A stretch of 13,560 bases of DNA. It comes from JAZNQN01 sp045590195. Its GTDB lineage: Bacteria > Bacillota > Clostridia > UMGS1883 > UMGS1540. The notes under the pieces are model-generated. The model worked only from the letters and a program-made list of their open reading frames with translations, was not told the origin of the DNA and searched no databases. A program made the position numbers and the translations under genes. Location: positions 1 through 13,560 of the forward strand of contig JAZNQN010000010.1 of assembly GCA_045590195.1 (NCBI GenBank), written 5' to 3'. Shown one piece after another: positions 6,519-13,508 of this stretch (position 1 is its first letter; each line of letters starts with the position of its first letter).

Positions 6519-7799
6519 ATGAAAGAAAAAAACGATGTAAGGGATTTTTTGCTTGGAATTACCCATGAGAGCAAAGCTTATTTTACGGGAACTACCACAA
6601 AAAATCCTATTGGCTATAAACAGGGAGAAGAAATTATATTTAAAATAAGAGCCGAAGCCTCCGGAAAAGCGCTTCCTGTTCCTTTTATCAGCTACTCAAC
6701 TCAAGGCGACGACGGGGTAAAATCTCAGGGATATCTTGAGCCGGAGAACGGTTGGTTTTACATAAAAACAAAGCTTGAACGCGACGGATTTGTTCATGTA
6801 ATTGCAAAAGCCTGTGATGAAAACAAAAAAGAAATTGAAGAAGTTGACGCTTTTGATGGCGGTGCCGGAGCAGATGTTGATAAAATTAAGTGCGAAACAG
6901 ATGAACCTTATGATTACCTTGAATTTTGGAAGGCCTTAAAAGAAAAGGCATTTTCAATTCCAAAAGAGATTTTATTTGAAGAAAAAATTCCCGCAAAAGA
7001 AGGGTTTGAAGCCTACGAGGTACATTTTGCAACGCCTGCGGGCAAGTTCGTTTCGGTAGTTTATTCATACCCCGAAGGAGCGAAGGAAAAAAGCCTTAAG
7101 CTTTTGTTTATAAATATGGGTTACGGCGTTACAAATTGTATTCCGTATTACAGAGATGGTTATATGATTGTAAGATGTAACACTCACGATGTATTAAACC
7201 GTCAGCCCCAGGAATACTATGATAATCTTATTAAAAACGGACTTGACGGTTATGGCCTTGAGGACGCCGAAAACAACAAAAAGCCCGAAACCAGCTTTTG
7301 GTACAAGCTTTTTATAAGAGATATGCAGGCTGTAAACTATTTTAAAAATCATCCCCTTGTAAACGGAGTTGATTTTGAGTTTGAAGGTGGAAGTCAGGGG
7401 GCTTTTCAGGCGGTAAACCTTGCCGCACATACTGCTATTGCAACATGCGTTAAAATAAGTGTTCCGTGGTTTTGCGACATTTTTTCTGCCGGAAAGCAAG
7501 GCAGAATTAAAAAAGGCTGGGGCCCGAAAGAGGAAGAGGGCCTTAAATATTTTGATACTGCAATTGGAGGAAGATATTTAAAATGCCCCGTATATATCGA
7601 GGCAGGACTTGGTGATTATATTTGCCCGCCATCGGGGCAGATGGCGCTTTATAACGGCATTACAGCACCGAAAAAATTGCGTTTTGTACAAAACAGAACT
7701 CATCCGTATGTGCCGCCAAAGGTAATAACAAGCGAAATTTCGGAAGGGTATAACCAAAGTGAATACGGGTTTTGCTTTACAGTTTCAGCACAGAAATAA
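6519..7799 (+). CDS. CE7-type acetylesterase (acetyl xylan esterase-like alpha/beta hydrolase)
   Basis: A 426-aa protein in two parts. Residues 1-115 form a beta-sandwich-like N-terminal domain. Residues 125-405 are an AXE1/CE7 alpha/beta hydrolase. The nucleophile elbow is GGSQG (290-294, S292); D366 (GLGDYICPP) and H395 (RTHPY) are the likely acid and base. Two family motifs are altered: the RGQ motif is not visible (VRCNTHDV at the corresponding place), and His is followed by Pro instead of the usual Glu. It probably removes acetyl groups from sugars or oligosaccharides; the lack of a signal peptide implies an intracellular substrate. Start ATG 6519 is chosen for GGAGG at 6506-6510 with 8-nt spacing; in-frame starts at 6492 and 6504 lie upstream of or on that site. 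Third gene of the operon. Confidence 0.82.
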   Translation: MKEKNDVRDFLLGITHESKAYFTGTTTKNPIGYKQGEEIIFKIRAEASGKALPVPFISYSTQGDDGVKSQGYLEPENGWFYIKTKLERDGFVHVIAKACDENKKEIEEVDAFDGGAGADVDKIKCETDEPYDYLEFWKALKEKAFSIPKEILFEEKIPAKEGFEAYEVHFATPAGKFVSVVYSYPEGAKEKSLKLLFINMGYGVTNCIPYYRDGYMIVRCNTHDVLNRQPQEYYDNLIKNGLDGYGLEDAENNKKPETSFWYKLFIRDMQAVNYFKNHPLVNGVDFEFEGGSQGAFQAVNLAAHTAIATCVKISVPWFCDIFSAGKQGRIKKGWGPKEEEGLKYFDTAIGGRYLKCPVYIEAGLGDYICPPSGQMALYNGITAPKKLRFVQNRTHPYVPPKVITSEISEGYNQSEYGFCFTVSAQK

Positions 7800-7800
7800 G

Positions 7801-8628
7801 CTAAATGTTTTTTCTTGCTGTTTTAGTTGAAACGCCAAAGTGCTTTTTAAAGCTTTTAAGAAAATAATTATAGTCTGAAAAGCCTACCTCGTGGGCAATG
7901 ACAGAGACAGACATATCGGTTGATTTAAGAAGCTCTTTTGCCTTAGTCAGCCGTTTTTCTTTTATATAAGCGGCAATTCCGCCCTGAATATACTGGCCGA
8001 AAAGGGAATAAAGCCTTGTGCGGCTTATGCCGAACTTTATGCAAATAGCAGAAACAGAAATATCCTCCTGCAAGTGCTCCAGAATATATTCATCAATCAT
8101 AGAAAAAAGCTTACTGCGGGAGGGCTTTATTATTTCTTTAAGCAAAATATAGCTGGTGCAGGCCTCAAGTATTTTCGAAGCGGCAACAAGCTGCTTGCGG
8201 CTTTTGAATTTTATTTTTTTAATAAGCTCGCCTTCGCCATAGTGGCCATATTCTTCAGATAATTCTGAAAGATTTTTTCTGAAATCTTCTTTGTCTTTAC
8301 TGTCGCTTACCTGGCCGAACATAACATAGCCTATAATAGAACCGCCGTGAAAAATAGGCGCAGTTGCCTCTATAAGGCCTGCGTGGCATTTGTACATAGT
8401 TAAATTCCCTGTTTTTTTACACTCTTCAAAAGAAATTTTGTCGCTTTCGCAGCAAAGCTCGTAAAATTCTGCATTTTTGCGCATTCTGGCACAAAAGGGC
8501 GAACATTCTTCGGGGTAGGCAAAAATTTCGTTGTACTTTTCATCAAACAAAACTATGCGGATGCCCGTAAGGGTATAAAAATTTTTCATTAAGTCAGCAA
8601 GTTCAACAGTATCGAATTTTAACGACAT
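7801..8628 (-). CDS. AraC-family regulator with PocR-like sensor domain
   Basis: A 275-aa protein. The N-terminal 160 residues match the PocR-type ligand domain: C42-x3-C46, the C59-C60 pair, C70 and C81 in a YKCHAGL context, then IIGYVMFGQV (98-107). The C-terminus is a two-HTH AraC domain (HTH1 about 190-210, HTH2 about 239-260, with VGFSDYNYFLKSFKKHFGVS). PocR domains are known to sense small diols and related molecules, and this type regulates propanediol and similar pathways. It is divergent from the isomerase-kinase-aldolase operon, so it probably activates it. The ATG at 8628 is preferred (TTGGA about 7 nt upstream); alternatives in frame are 8634 and 8694. Its stop codon lies 1 bp from that of the convergent esterase. 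Confidence 0.87.
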   Translation of the reverse strand: MSLKFDTVELADLMKNFYTLTGIRIVLFDEKYNEIFAYPEECSPFCARMRKNAEFYELCCESDKISFEECKKTGNLTMYKCHAGLIEATAPIFHGGSIIGYVMFGQVSDSKDKEDFRKNLSELSEEYGHYGEGELIKKIKFKSRKQLVAASKILEACTSYILLKEIIKPSRSKLFSMIDEYILEHLQEDISVSAICIKFGISRTRLYSLFGQYIQGGIAAYIKEKRLTKAKELLKSTDMSVSVIAHEVGFSDYNYFLKSFKKHFGVSTKTARKNI

Positions 8629-8677
8629 AATCATTCCAACTTTCGGTACAAAATTACAGTTTTTTAAACATAAATTA

Positions 8678-8710
8678 CTATAATTATAGCACAAATTCTG
8701 ATAAAATCAA
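8678..8710 (-). promoter_or_regulatory. Promoter of the AraC gene; shared palindrome with the divergent operon
   Basis: On the minus strand the -10 TATAAT (8683-8688) carries an extended TGC upstream (8689-8691), and a -35 TTGATT (8705-8710) lies at 16-bp spacing. The sequence CTATAATTATAG (8678-8689) is a perfect palindrome, so TATAAT also reads on the plus strand at 8679-8684. The two -10 boxes overlap, and polymerase or a regulator bound here would affect both directions. Confidence 0.55.
8699..8707 (+). promoter_or_regulatory. Possible extended -10 for the isomerase operon
   Basis: TG-A-TAAAAT at 8699-8707 has extended -10 form but no TTGACA-like -35; an activator would be needed, as is usual for AraC-controlled genes. 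An alternative is the plus-strand TATAAT at 8679-8684, also without a good -35. The AAAGGG ribosome site lies at 8722-8727. Confidence 0.35.
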
Positions 8711-8736
8711 GAAAAAACTTTGAAAGGGTTGATTTT

Positions 8737-10131
8737 ATGACATTTGCATTGTATTTTGGAAACCGCGGTTTTATGCCGGCGGAGCTTATTGAAGGCGCAA
8801 GAGAAGATATGGTAAAGGCAGTTACCGATGCCGGATACGACTATATAATTATGGACAAAGATGCAACCCGCTACGGCGCGGTTGAAACAAGGGACGAGGG
8901 CAGAGCCTATGCCGCATGGCTTAAAAGCCATGAGGGAGAATATGACGGCGTTATTCTTTGTATGCCAATATTTGTTGATGAAAACGGCGCAATTGCGGCC
9001 CTTCAGGATGCAGGCGTTCCTATTTTAATGCAGGCATATCCCGATGAAATAGGCAAAATGGATTTTCAGCACAGAAGAGATGCTTACTGCGGAAAATTTT
9101 CTGTTACCGATGTTTTTGAGCAGTACCGCGTTCCATACACAGTTATGAAGCCTCACGTTGTTCATCCTCTTACACCACAGTTTGCACAAAATCTTCACGA
9201 TTTTGCCGCCATATGCCGAGTTGTAAATGGTATGAAACGTTTTAATTTAGGCTGCATAGGCGCAAGAACCACTGCGTTTAAAACAGTTCGTTTTGATGAA
9301 CTTACAATGCAGCGCCACGGCATAAACGTTGAAAGCTTTGATTTATCCGAGCTTTTTGAATTTGTTCGTGCCAAAGCCGACGATGATGAAAAAGTTCTCG
9401 CTAAAAAAGCAACACTTGAAAATTATACCGATTTTACAAATGTTCCTGAAGATAAAAAGATTATGCTTTCAAAAATCAGCGTTGTAATTGATGAATATAT
9501 TGAAGAGTATCATCTTGATGCAATAGCGCTTCGTTGCTGGAACGAAATGGAAACATATTTAAGAGTTTGCCCCTGCGTACTTATTTCCGAGCTTAACGAC
9601 AGAGGCATTACCGCATCCTGCGAAATTGATATGTGCTCTGCAATTACAATGCGTGCACTTTCCCTTGCTACACAGGGCCCTGCCGCTTGCCTTGACTGGA
9701 ACAATAACTACGGCGACGACCCTGATAAGGTTATTCTTTTCCACTGCGGCTCTACTGCACAAAAGCTTATGGCGGGAAAGGGAGAGGTTACATCTCATAA
9801 AATGTTTGACAAGGGCGACCCCGGCAGCGGTTGGGGAACAAACGAGGGCAGAATTGCCGCATTCCCGATGACTTTTTCAAACTGCAAAACTGAAGACGGC
9901 AAAATTACAATTTATTTCAGCGAAGGCCAGTTTACAGGCGAAGAAATTGAAAAAGAATTTTTTGGCTGCGGCGGCGTTGCAAAAATTGATAACTTGCAGG
10001 ATAAACTTATAAAGCTTGCAAGAGGCGGCTTTAAACACCATACAACCGTTGCAAACGGCCACGTTAAGGCAATTTTGGAAGAAGCCTTCAAATATTATCT
10101 TGGCTACGATGTTGTTAGCATTGAGGAGTAA
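8737..10131 (+). CDS. FucI/AraA-like sugar isomerase (COG2407 type)
   Basis: A 464-aa protein of the L-fucose/L-arabinose isomerase superfamily, which converts an aldose to a ketose with a divalent metal, usually Mn2+. The N-terminal half is Rossmann-like. The metal site appears in CEID (E296), LDW (D320) and the C-terminal HH pair (434-435). The E296 to D320 spacing of 24 equals that of E337 and D361 in E. coli FucI as I recall it. FHCGS (335-339) is also a family signature. It is shorter than FucI (about 590 aa), so substrate assignment to L-fucose is not safe; other 6-deoxy-hexoses, pentoses or modified sugars are possible. First gene of the catabolic operon, 5 bp before the kinase. AAAGGG ribosome site, 9 nt from the ATG. 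Confidence 0.85.
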   Translation: MTFALYFGNRGFMPAELIEGAREDMVKAVTDAGYDYIIMDKDATRYGAVETRDEGRAYAAWLKSHEGEYDGVILCMPIFVDENGAIAALQDAGVPILMQAYPDEIGKMDFQHRRDAYCGKFSVTDVFEQYRVPYTVMKPHVVHPLTPQFAQNLHDFAAICRVVNGMKRFNLGCIGARTTAFKTVRFDELTMQRHGINVESFDLSELFEFVRAKADDDEKVLAKKATLENYTDFTNVPEDKKIMLSKISVVIDEYIEEYHLDAIALRCWNEMETYLRVCPCVLISELNDRGITASCEIDMCSAITMRALSLATQGPAACLDWNNNYGDDPDKVILFHCGSTAQKLMAGKGEVTSHKMFDKGDPGSGWGTNEGRIAAFPMTFSNCKTEDGKITIYFSEGQFTGEEIEKEFFGCGGVAKIDNLQDKLIKLARGGFKHHTTVANGHVKAILEEAFKYYLGYDVVSIEE

Positions 10132-10136
10132 AGCTT

Positions 10137-11597
10137 ATGAAAATTGGCGGAATTGATGTTGGAACAACCGGCGCAAAACTTACAGTTTATAACGAATGTG
10201 GCGAGCTTTTAAATAAGGCTTATATTACTTACGAGGTTTCGAGAAATACGGGCGAGCACGAAATTGACGGCAGTGTAATTTTCGAGGGCGTTAAAGCGGT
10301 TATAAAAGAAACAACCGAAAAAATCGGCAACATTGATGCCATTGGCATAACCTCTTTTGGCGAATCTTTTGTAATGCTTGATAAAGATGACAATGTTTTA
10401 ATGCCATCAATGCTTTATACCGACCCCAGAGGAGAGGAGGAGGCTGAAAGCTTTGATAGCGATGCCGTTATGAAAATTGCAGGGGTAAAGCCTCACGCTA
10501 TGTATTCCCTTCCCAAAATTATGTGGATAAAAAATAACCGCCCTGAAATTTACGAGAAAGCAGATAAAATACTTCTTTTTGAAGATTTTATAGTTTATAT
10601 GCTTTCGGGCAAGGCGCAAATAGATTATTCCCTTGCCGCAAGGGTTATGGGTTTTGATATTAAAAATCTTATCTGGAGCGACGAGCTTTTCGCCTTTGCA
10701 GGAGTAGACGTGGGCAAAATGTCAACCCCTGTGCCAAGCGGAAGCGTTGCAGGCCCTGTGAAGACAGATATCGGGAAAGAATTGGGACTTTTTGGCACAG
10801 TTATAGTAAACGGTTGCCACGATCAGGTTGCATCTGCCACAGGTGCAGGCGCGTTTGATGCAGGCATAGCGGTTGACGGCACGGGAACTGTTGAATGTGT
10901 TACACCAATTTTTGATAAAATTCCCGAAAACAAACAGATTTATGAAGATGCTTATTCTGTTGTACCATATATTGAAAAGGGAAAATATGTTTGCTACGCT
11001 CTTTCTTTTACAGGCGGAGCGGCAGTTAAATGGTTTCGCGATAACTTTGCAGAGGATATGTCTTACAAAGAACTCGATTCTTTAATTGATAACACCCCGG
11101 GCAGCGTATTGGTGCTTCCTCATTTTGCAGGCGCGGCAAACCCTTATATGGATTCATATTCAAAGGCGGCATTTGTTGGCGTAACAATGGAAACCACAAA
11201 AGCCGATATGTACAAAGCCATAATGGAAGGCGTTACTTACGAAATGCTTTTAAATTTAAAACATCTTGAAGCGGCAGGAATATCGCCTAAAAAGCTTTAT
11301 GCAACAGGTGGGGGAGCGGCGTCTGAAGTGTGGCTTCAGATGAAGGCAAATATTCTAGGCGTTCCAATTGTTGCCCTTGATGCACCCGAGGTTGGAACAG
11401 CAGGTACAATTATGCTTACAGGTGTTGCCCTTGGTGTTTTTAAAGACATTAAGGCTGCGGCGGCAGTTATGGTAAAAGAAAAAGAAACATATTATCCTGA
11501 TGAAAAACTGCATGGTGAACATCAGAAAATTTATAAAAGATATGAAAAGCTTTACGAGGCTGTAAGGCCAATTATAAAGGAGGAAGAAAATGAATAA
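10137..11597 (+). CDS. FGGY-family carbohydrate kinase
   Basis: A 486-aa sugar kinase with the ASKHA fold. GIDVGTTGAK (5-14) is the first phosphate loop. GCHDQ (226-230) contains the catalytic base D229. DGTGT (247-251) is the second phosphate motif, and ATGGGAAS (389-396) binds adenosine. Length is typical of xylulokinase, fuculokinase and rhamnulokinase. It should phosphorylate the ketose made by the upstream isomerase. Position 1 is expected if the downstream aldolase releases dihydroxyacetone phosphate, but the sequence does not fix regiospecificity. Its ribosome site (GAGGAG, 10123-10128) lies in the end of the isomerase gene, and its last 8 bp overlap the DUF4432 gene, so translation is probably coupled along the operon. 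Confidence 0.9.
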   Translation: MKIGGIDVGTTGAKLTVYNECGELLNKAYITYEVSRNTGEHEIDGSVIFEGVKAVIKETTEKIGNIDAIGITSFGESFVMLDKDDNVLMPSMLYTDPRGEEEAESFDSDAVMKIAGVKPHAMYSLPKIMWIKNNRPEIYEKADKILLFEDFIVYMLSGKAQIDYSLAARVMGFDIKNLIWSDELFAFAGVDVGKMSTPVPSGSVAGPVKTDIGKELGLFGTVIVNGCHDQVASATGAGAFDAGIAVDGTGTVECVTPIFDKIPENKQIYEDAYSVVPYIEKGKYVCYALSFTGGAAVKWFRDNFAEDMSYKELDSLIDNTPGSVLVLPHFAGAANPYMDSYSKAAFVGVTMETTKADMYKAIMEGVTYEMLLNLKHLEAAGISPKKLYATGGGAASEVWLQMKANILGVPIVALDAPEVGTAGTIMLTGVALGVFKDIKAAAAVMVKEKETYYPDEKLHGEHQKIYKRYEKLYEAVRPIIKEEENE

Positions 11598-12552
11598 ATA
11601 TATTGGAAACACAAAACAGATTTACGGCGTTGAAGAAATGCGACTTTGCGGCGGCAAGGGCGACAATATGCGTATGCTTTATGTAAGAAACGGTAAAGGG
11701 CTTGAATTTTGGGTTTCACTTGACAGATGTGCCGATATTTCAAGGCTTTCGCTTAAAGGCGACAATTTCGGCTATTTTGCACCTTGCGGCTATGTTTCTC
11801 CGCAGTATTATGATGATAAAGGTGCAGGCTTTTTAAAATCGTTCACAGCAGGATTTTTCACAACCTGCGGCCTTACTGCAGTTGGAAACCCCTGCACAGA
11901 TGCAGGCGAAGAGCTTCCTCTTCACGGAACAATTTCAAATACACCCTGCGAAAACTTTTGCCACTTTGTAGCAGATGATGGTATTCATATTAAAGCTACT
12001 ATCCGCGATGGCAGAATGTTTTCACACAAGCTTATTTTAGAGAGAGAATATATAATTTCCCTTGAGAAAAACGAAATTTCGCTTACTGATAAGGTTAAAA
12101 ACATCGGTAGTGCTCAAAGTCCGCTGGAAATTTTGTATCACTTCAATATGGGCTATCCTTTGCTCTCTGAAAATGCCGAAATTACTATTCCTTCAACTAA
12201 AGTTGAGCCAAGAAATGACCACGCGGCAGAAGGCCTTGATACTTGCCTTAAAGTTGAAAAGCCTCAAAACGGCTATGAGGAAATGTGCTTTTATCACACC
12301 CTTTCGGGCGATACCGAGGTTTCAATTTTCAACAAAACAATTAACAAAGGCCTTAAAATGGCTTTTAATGCTGATAATCTTAAATGCTTTACCCAGTGGA
12401 AAATGATGGGCGAGGGCGATTATGTTATGGGCCTTGAGCCAGGCAACTGTCTGCCTGACGGCCGCGATGTTATGAGAGAAAAAGGCATTTTGGAATTTTT
12501 AAATCCGGACGAAGAAAAAGAATTCAAACTCAAATTTGTGTTTGAAGGCTAG
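11590..12552 (+). CDS. DUF4432-family, aldose-1-epimerase-like protein
   Basis: A 320-aa protein of the galactose-mutarotase-like beta-sandwich superfamily, matching DUF4432. Characteristic pieces are DRCADI (45-50), LTAVGNPCTDAGEELPLHG (95-113, with H112), YHFNMGYPLL (183-192, with H184) and GLEPGNC (281-287, with E283). In aldose epimerases, two His and a Glu perform anomer interconversion; H112, H184 and E283 are plausible equivalents by motif context, not by alignment. The expected role is to interconvert alpha and beta anomers, feeding the isomerase or processing a released sugar. The start overlaps the kinase gene by 8 bp, with AAGGAGG at 11577-11583. DUF4432 proteins are often found in sugar operons, but few have a proven reaction. 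Confidence 0.8.
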   Translation: MNKYIGNTKQIYGVEEMRLCGGKGDNMRMLYVRNGKGLEFWVSLDRCADISRLSLKGDNFGYFAPCGYVSPQYYDDKGAGFLKSFTAGFFTTCGLTAVGNPCTDAGEELPLHGTISNTPCENFCHFVADDGIHIKATIRDGRMFSHKLILEREYIISLEKNEISLTDKVKNIGSAQSPLEILYHFNMGYPLLSENAEITIPSTKVEPRNDHAAEGLDTCLKVEKPQNGYEEMCFYHTLSGDTEVSIFNKTINKGLKMAFNADNLKCFTQWKMMGEGDYVMGLEPGNCLPDGRDVMREKGILEFLNPDEEKEFKLKFVFEG

Positions 12553-12562
12553 GAGGCAAATT

Positions 12563-13396
12563 ATGTTAGTATCAATGAATCAGGTTTTAAAAATTGCCGA
12601 TGCAAGAAAAATTGCAATAGGCTCATTTAACACTCCTAACCTTGAAAGCCTTCAGGCAATACTTTCTGCGGCAGAAGAGCTTTCAGAGCCGGTTATAATT
12701 ATGCACGCCCAGCTTCACGAGGATATTGGCGTTTGCAAAATAGATGAAATTGGCCCTTTAATGGTTTCTATGGCTGAAAAATCATCGGCCCCTGTATGTG
12801 TTCATTTGGATCACGGAACCGACCTTGCCTATGTTAAAAAAGCCCTTGATATTGGCTTTACAGGAGTTATGTTTGATGGCTCTGAAGGAAATGTTGAGGA
12901 AAATATTGCCAATACTGCTCTGGTGGTAGAGCTTGCCAAAAAATATGGTGCTTCTGTTGAAGGCGAGGTAGGCTCAATGGGCGAGAGAGCCGATGGCTAT
13001 GGTTCCCATCACGGCGAGAGCATTTATACCGACCCTGCCCTTGCAGAAAGGTTTGTTAAAGAAACAGGAATTGATGCGCTTGCCTGCGCTTTTGGTACTG
13101 TTCACGGCATTTCGGCTAAGAAAATGGAGCTTGATTTTGACAGAATTACTATGATTGGCAAAGTAGTTCCCATTCCGCTTGTAATGCATGGTGCAAGCGG
13201 CCTTACGGAAGAAGAACTTCGGGAAACTATAAGGCGCGGCATTCGCAAAATAAACTATTATTCAAATACTTCAAAGGTTGCGGCAGAGGAAGTTTCGAAG
13301 AAAAAATACACTCAGTTTCACGATATTGTTACCGATGCAACTGCGGCAATTAAAAAAGATGTAAAAGAGGCCGTACGAATTTTCTCGATGAGATAA
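12563..13396 (+). CDS. Class II fructose/tagatose-bisphosphate aldolase-family protein
   Basis: A 277-aa zinc-dependent aldolase of the GatY/KbaY/FbaA type. HLDHGTD (81-87) carries the catalytic D83 and zinc ligand H84. The other expected zinc ligands are H181 (FGTVHG) and H209 (VMHGASG), one residue offset from H83, H180 and H208 of KbaY as I recall. Expected reaction: reversible cleavage of a ketose phosphate to dihydroxyacetone phosphate and an aldehyde. The loop usually reading KxN-x-x-T-[D/E] is KINYYSN (229-235), so the aldehyde-side specificity probably differs from glycolytic aldolase. Start ATG 12563 fits AGGAGG at 12551-12556; an in-frame TTG at 12536 lies upstream within the DUF4432 gene. 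Last gene of the operon; stop followed by the 20-bp repeat and a terminator. Confidence 0.85.
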   Translation: MLVSMNQVLKIADARKIAIGSFNTPNLESLQAILSAAEELSEPVIIMHAQLHEDIGVCKIDEIGPLMVSMAEKSSAPVCVHLDHGTDLAYVKKALDIGFTGVMFDGSEGNVEENIANTALVVELAKKYGASVEGEVGSMGERADGYGSHHGESIYTDPALAERFVKETGIDALACAFGTVHGISAKKMELDFDRITMIGKVVPIPLVMHGASGLTEEELRETIRRGIRKINYYSNTSKVAAEEVSKKKYTQFHDIVTDATAAIKKDVKEAVRIFSMR

Positions 13397-13411
13397 AAAT
13401 AAAAAGGGGTT

Positions 13412-13431
13412 AGCCGCTCACTCATAAGGAA
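13412..13431 (+). repeat. 20-bp 3'-UTR element, copy 2 (after the aldolase)
   Basis: AGCCGCTCACTCATAAGGAA begins 15 bp after the aldolase stop codon in the sense orientation. It is identical to the minus-strand sequence 138-119 downstream of the GH28 stop codon. The flank (13432-13458) resembles the other copy's flank at about 60% and can form only a weak hairpin here. It precedes the terminator at 13473-13508. Confidence 0.7.
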
Positions 13432-13472
13432 GAATCGGTTTTAAAGCCATCTTTTTGGTTTATACTTTGTCA

Positions 13473-13508
13473 AAAAAGTCCGAAATACGAAAGTATTACG
13501 GACTTTTT
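13473..13508 (+). terminator. Rho-independent terminator closing the sugar-catabolic operon
   Basis: A 16-position stem pairs 13473-13488 with 13493-13508 (AAAAAGTCCG paired to CGGACTTTTT, then AAATAC against GTATTA) with a single A-A mismatch. The loop is GAAA, a GNRA tetraloop. T-runs on both strands suggest bidirectional function. It lies 76 bp after the aldolase stop codon. Confidence 0.92.

Noticed and set aside
8737..13396. Standard L-fucose or sulfoquinovose pathway
   Set aside because: There is no FucA-type aldolase and no sulfoquinovosidase or sulfosugar transporter, and the isomerase is about 125 aa shorter than FucI. The substrate is left open.
119..13431. The 20-bp inverted pair as terminal repeats of a 13.3-kb transposon or invertible segment
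   Set aside because: No transposase, integrase or invertase lies inside, no target duplication is visible, and both copies sit just after stop codons before terminators, which fits a 3'-UTR element better.
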